Source of the DNA: Neobacillus niacini
GTDB taxonomy: Bacteria > Bacillota > Bacilli > Bacillales > Cytobacillaceae
Assembly: GCF_030817595.1 (NCBI RefSeq)
Contig: NZ_JAUSZN010000001.1
Span: forward strand, 1,124,001-1,188,000
Reading direction: 5' to 3'
Length of the DNA stretch: 64,000 nucleotides
How positions within the stretch are numbered: position 1 is the first letter of the stretch; the number at the start of each line of letters is the position of its first letter. The position numbers and the translations under genes were made by a program. Below, one piece after another: positions 62,224 through 64,000 of the stretch. The notes beneath the pieces are model-generated. The model made no database searches, was not told where the DNA came from, and worked only from the letters and a program-made list of their open reading frames with translations.

Positions 62224-63428
62224 TATTCATTTCCTTTCTTTGCTGTCACAATATAGATTGGATTTAACGGTTCAAAACGCGTTAAATTTAAGATTGGTTT
62301 ACTCTTTGAAATTTGTGCCTGTAATATCGATACTTCACAGCCTAATGCTTTTAGATGTTGCAGCGCTTCTGCCAGATTTTCAATTGTTGCAATATTCATA
62401 ACGAGGCGTCCATTTGGTTGTAAGCGTGAAATACATGTTTGCAATAAATGCTCCATATTTCCACCGTTGCCGCCAATAAAAATCGCATGCGGATCTGGAA
62501 ATTCTTCCAGACGGTCAGGTGCCTTCCCCAGCACTGCAACAAAATCTGTACGATGTTTTAATTGATTTTCCAGGCAGTTTTCAAGGTCACCCTCATTTTT
62601 TTCAATTGCATACACGGCACCTTCTCGAGCCATTTTCGCTGCTTCAATCGCAACTGAACCTGTGCAGGTTCCGATATCCCAAACAATGCTATTTTCCTTA
62701 AGTCCTAACTCCTGCAGACAAAGAGTCCGAATTTCTCTTTTCGTAATTAATCCTTTATCTGGCTTTCTCTGAAAAAAAGCATCATCCGGAATTCCAAGAG
62801 AGGCGCGTTCGACTGCCACTCGCTGTTTTAAAACCACAACATTCAATGGAAAAAAGGAGCTTTGCTCCATTTCGTCCAATGTGAGAAAGCGGCACCGCTC
62901 CTTTTCGCCTTGTAGATTTTCAGCAACAAAGGCATCATATTCTGTCATGCCGAAACGCTTTAAATATTTTGCAATGGCCTGCGGAGAATTCGTTTCATCT
63001 GTTAAAACAGCAATTTTTTTACGCCCATCAATTCTTTGTGCAAACCCTTTAATGGAACGGCCGTGCAAGCTGACAATATACGCATCCTGCCAGCTTTCCT
63101 GCATTTTAGAAAAAGCAAGCTGTACCGAGCTGGTATACGGATAAATCTCTAACGGAAGCTTTTTCGCAAGTACACTGCCAAGTCCATAAAATAGAGGATC
63201 ACCGGACACTAAAATAACAACATTTCGTTTTTCTTGCTGTAATTCAGCTGTTAACGCCGACAAACCGCCTTTGATAACTTTTTTCTCTTTTTTAAATTCT
63301 AGGAAAAATTGCAAATGGCGCTCTCCGCCTACAAGTACATCGCATTCATTGATCCACTGTGTATATTGGGGGAGCAATCCTTCCGGGCCATTATCCCCTA
63401 TACCAATCATCTTCATCCAATTTTTCAA
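62223..63428 (-). CDS. cbiET: Bifunctional CbiE-CbiT (C5- and C15-methyltransferase/decarboxylase)
   Basis: This 401-residue fusion has CbiE in residues 1-205 ([29 protein letters not shown]) and CbiT in residues 215-401 with the SAM motif [16 protein letters not shown] near residue 240. CbiE methylates C5, and CbiT methylates C15 and removes the acetate carboxyl on ring C. The start is TTG 63428, 10 bases after AAGG, and it overlaps the cbiD end by 38 bases. Confidence 0.93.
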   Translation of the reverse strand: MKNWMKMIGIGDNGPEGLLPQYTQWINECDVLVGGERHLQFFLEFKKEKKVIKGGLSALTAELQQEKRNVVILVSGDPLFYGLGSVLAKKLPLEIYPYTSSVQLAFSKMQESWQDAYIVSLHGRSIKGFAQRIDGRKKIAVLTDETNSPQAIAKYLKRFGMTEYDAFVAENLQGEKERCRFLTLDEMEQSSFFPLNVVVLKQRVAVERASLGIPDDAFFQRKPDKGLITKREIRTLCLQELGLKENSIVWDIGTCTGSVAIEAAKMAREGAVYAIEKNEGDLENCLENQLKHRTDFVAVLGKAPDRLEEFPDPHAIFIGGNGGNMEHLLQTCISRLQPNGRLVMNIATIENLAEALQHLKALGCEVSILQAQISKSKPILNLTRFEPLNPIYIVTAKKGNE

Positions 63429-64000
63429 TATTCTCAGCCTTTCCTAAACAGTCACCATTCATGGCATACAAGGTTGTCGACACTTTCATGTCAATATTCA
63501 TATGATTCAATGCATAGTAGCAGCAGTTTTTGCAAAGTGCTGTAAAAAATGCCTCGTTTCCCTGAAGCATTTCACCAACCTGTGAAGCCGTATTCGCCTG
63601 TAAAATTTCTCGCTGCGTCTTCTCATCAACACCCACTTTATTGGCAATGCCTGCTAAAAACTCAAAGCTTATCGGTGCGCTTTTTGAGTGAACCATCATA
63701 ACGCCTTGGGCTACTTTTGAGAATTTCCCCATCATCCCTACTAACGAGACTCTCGGAATCTTCTTCCGTGCAATATTCTTTAACGTAAAACCGACAAAAT
63801 CGCCCATTTCGATAAATGCTTCTTCTGGTAAATGAGGATACTGCTGCATTGCATATTTTTCACTGCGTCCGCCCGTTGTGATGACTAAATGCTCACATCC
63901 TGATTCTTTTGCTACATTAATCGCTTGCACGATACTTGCCATATAAGCAGAACTTGAAAATGGAACCACTGTTCCCCGTGTACCTAATATCGAAATTCCG
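63391..64000 (-). CDS. cbiD: Cobalt-precorrin-5B C1-methyltransferase CbiD (5' end cut by window)
   Basis: This is the 3' part of cbiD, about 203 codons. It reads from [19 protein letters not shown] at the window edge, through [13 protein letters not shown] and [18 protein letters not shown], which are typical CbiD segments. CbiD methylates C1. The frame is open to the last base and continues outside the window, where cbiC, cbiJ and cbiH and probably a cobalamin riboswitch would be expected. Confidence 0.93.
   Translation of the reverse strand, partial: GISILGTRGTVVPFSSSAYMASIVQAINVAKESGCEHLVITTGGRSEKYAMQQYPHLPEEAFIEMGDFVGFTLKNIARKKIPRVSLVGMMGKFSKVAQGVMMVHSKSAPISFEFLAGIANKVGVDEKTQREILQANTASQVGEMLQGNEAFFTALCKNCCYYALNHMNIDMKVSTTLYAMNGDCLGKAENIEKLDEDDWYRG

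Noticed and set aside
60861-62401. Plus-strand ORFs across the cobalamin cluster
   Set aside because: They lie opposite well-supported minus-strand cbi genes and lack ribosome binding sites.

Overview
The window looks like a stretch of a low-GC, spore-former-type Bacillaceae chromosome. The signs are AT-rich spacers, strong AGGAGG-type ribosome binding sites, frequent TTG and GTG starts, T-tailed hairpin terminators, cre boxes, a TPP riboswitch and an anaerobic-type cobalamin cluster that resembles the Bacillus (Priestia) megaterium cobI layout. No rRNA, tRNA or CRISPR array was found. Genus-level placement (Neobacillus/Priestia-like) is an inference.

Left third (1-25 kb): two near-identical polyamine importer operons (potABCD) lie 16,422 bp apart in the same orientation, with no net length change across four genes. 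Between and after them is accessory, partly decaying DNA. It holds a Fur-regulated-basic-protein-like small gene, a frameshifted dehydrogenase, two small operons pairing a membrane protein with an XRE regulator (one with DUF4386 and dehydrogenase cargo, one with an extra undecaprenyl-PP synthase), two RCC1-repeat paralogues (one truncated), a ketopantoate-reductase-like gene, a PTS EIIC-like membrane protein with an unrecognised N-terminal domain, a Tat-exported phosphoesterase behind a PhoP-like box, a decayed lipoprotein gene, a glutamine amidotransferase of the PuuD type, and relics of IS3- and IS21-family elements.

Middle (25.2-42 kb): a leftward carbohydrate gene cluster with an AraC regulator, an ABC sugar importer (binding protein and two permeases, no ATPase), four Gfo/Idh/MocA oxidoreductases, four xylose-isomerase-like TIM-barrel enzymes, a DUF993 aldolase-like protein, a D-2-hydroxyacid dehydrogenase and a lyase-like protein. 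It has a perfect cre box, a near-perfect second cre box and an internal hairpin. There is no sugar kinase and no recognised glycosidase, so it probably degrades its substrate through keto-sugar (oxidise, eliminate or isomerise, aldol-cleave) chemistry. This is the best candidate for an undescribed pathway.

Right third (42.7-64 kb): a TPP-riboswitch-controlled thiazole operon (tenI-thiO-thiS-thiG-thiF) with a possible 40-residue membrane ORF behind it; then decayed material (UvrA-like relic, frameshifted small genes) and an NHL beta-propeller protein; then a long leftward cobalamin cluster running off the right edge (cbiD-cbiET-cbiL-cbiF-cbiG-cbiA-sirC-sumT-nitroreductase-btuR-methyltransferase-cbiX-cobQ-pduX), tightly packed with start/stop overlaps in its first part.
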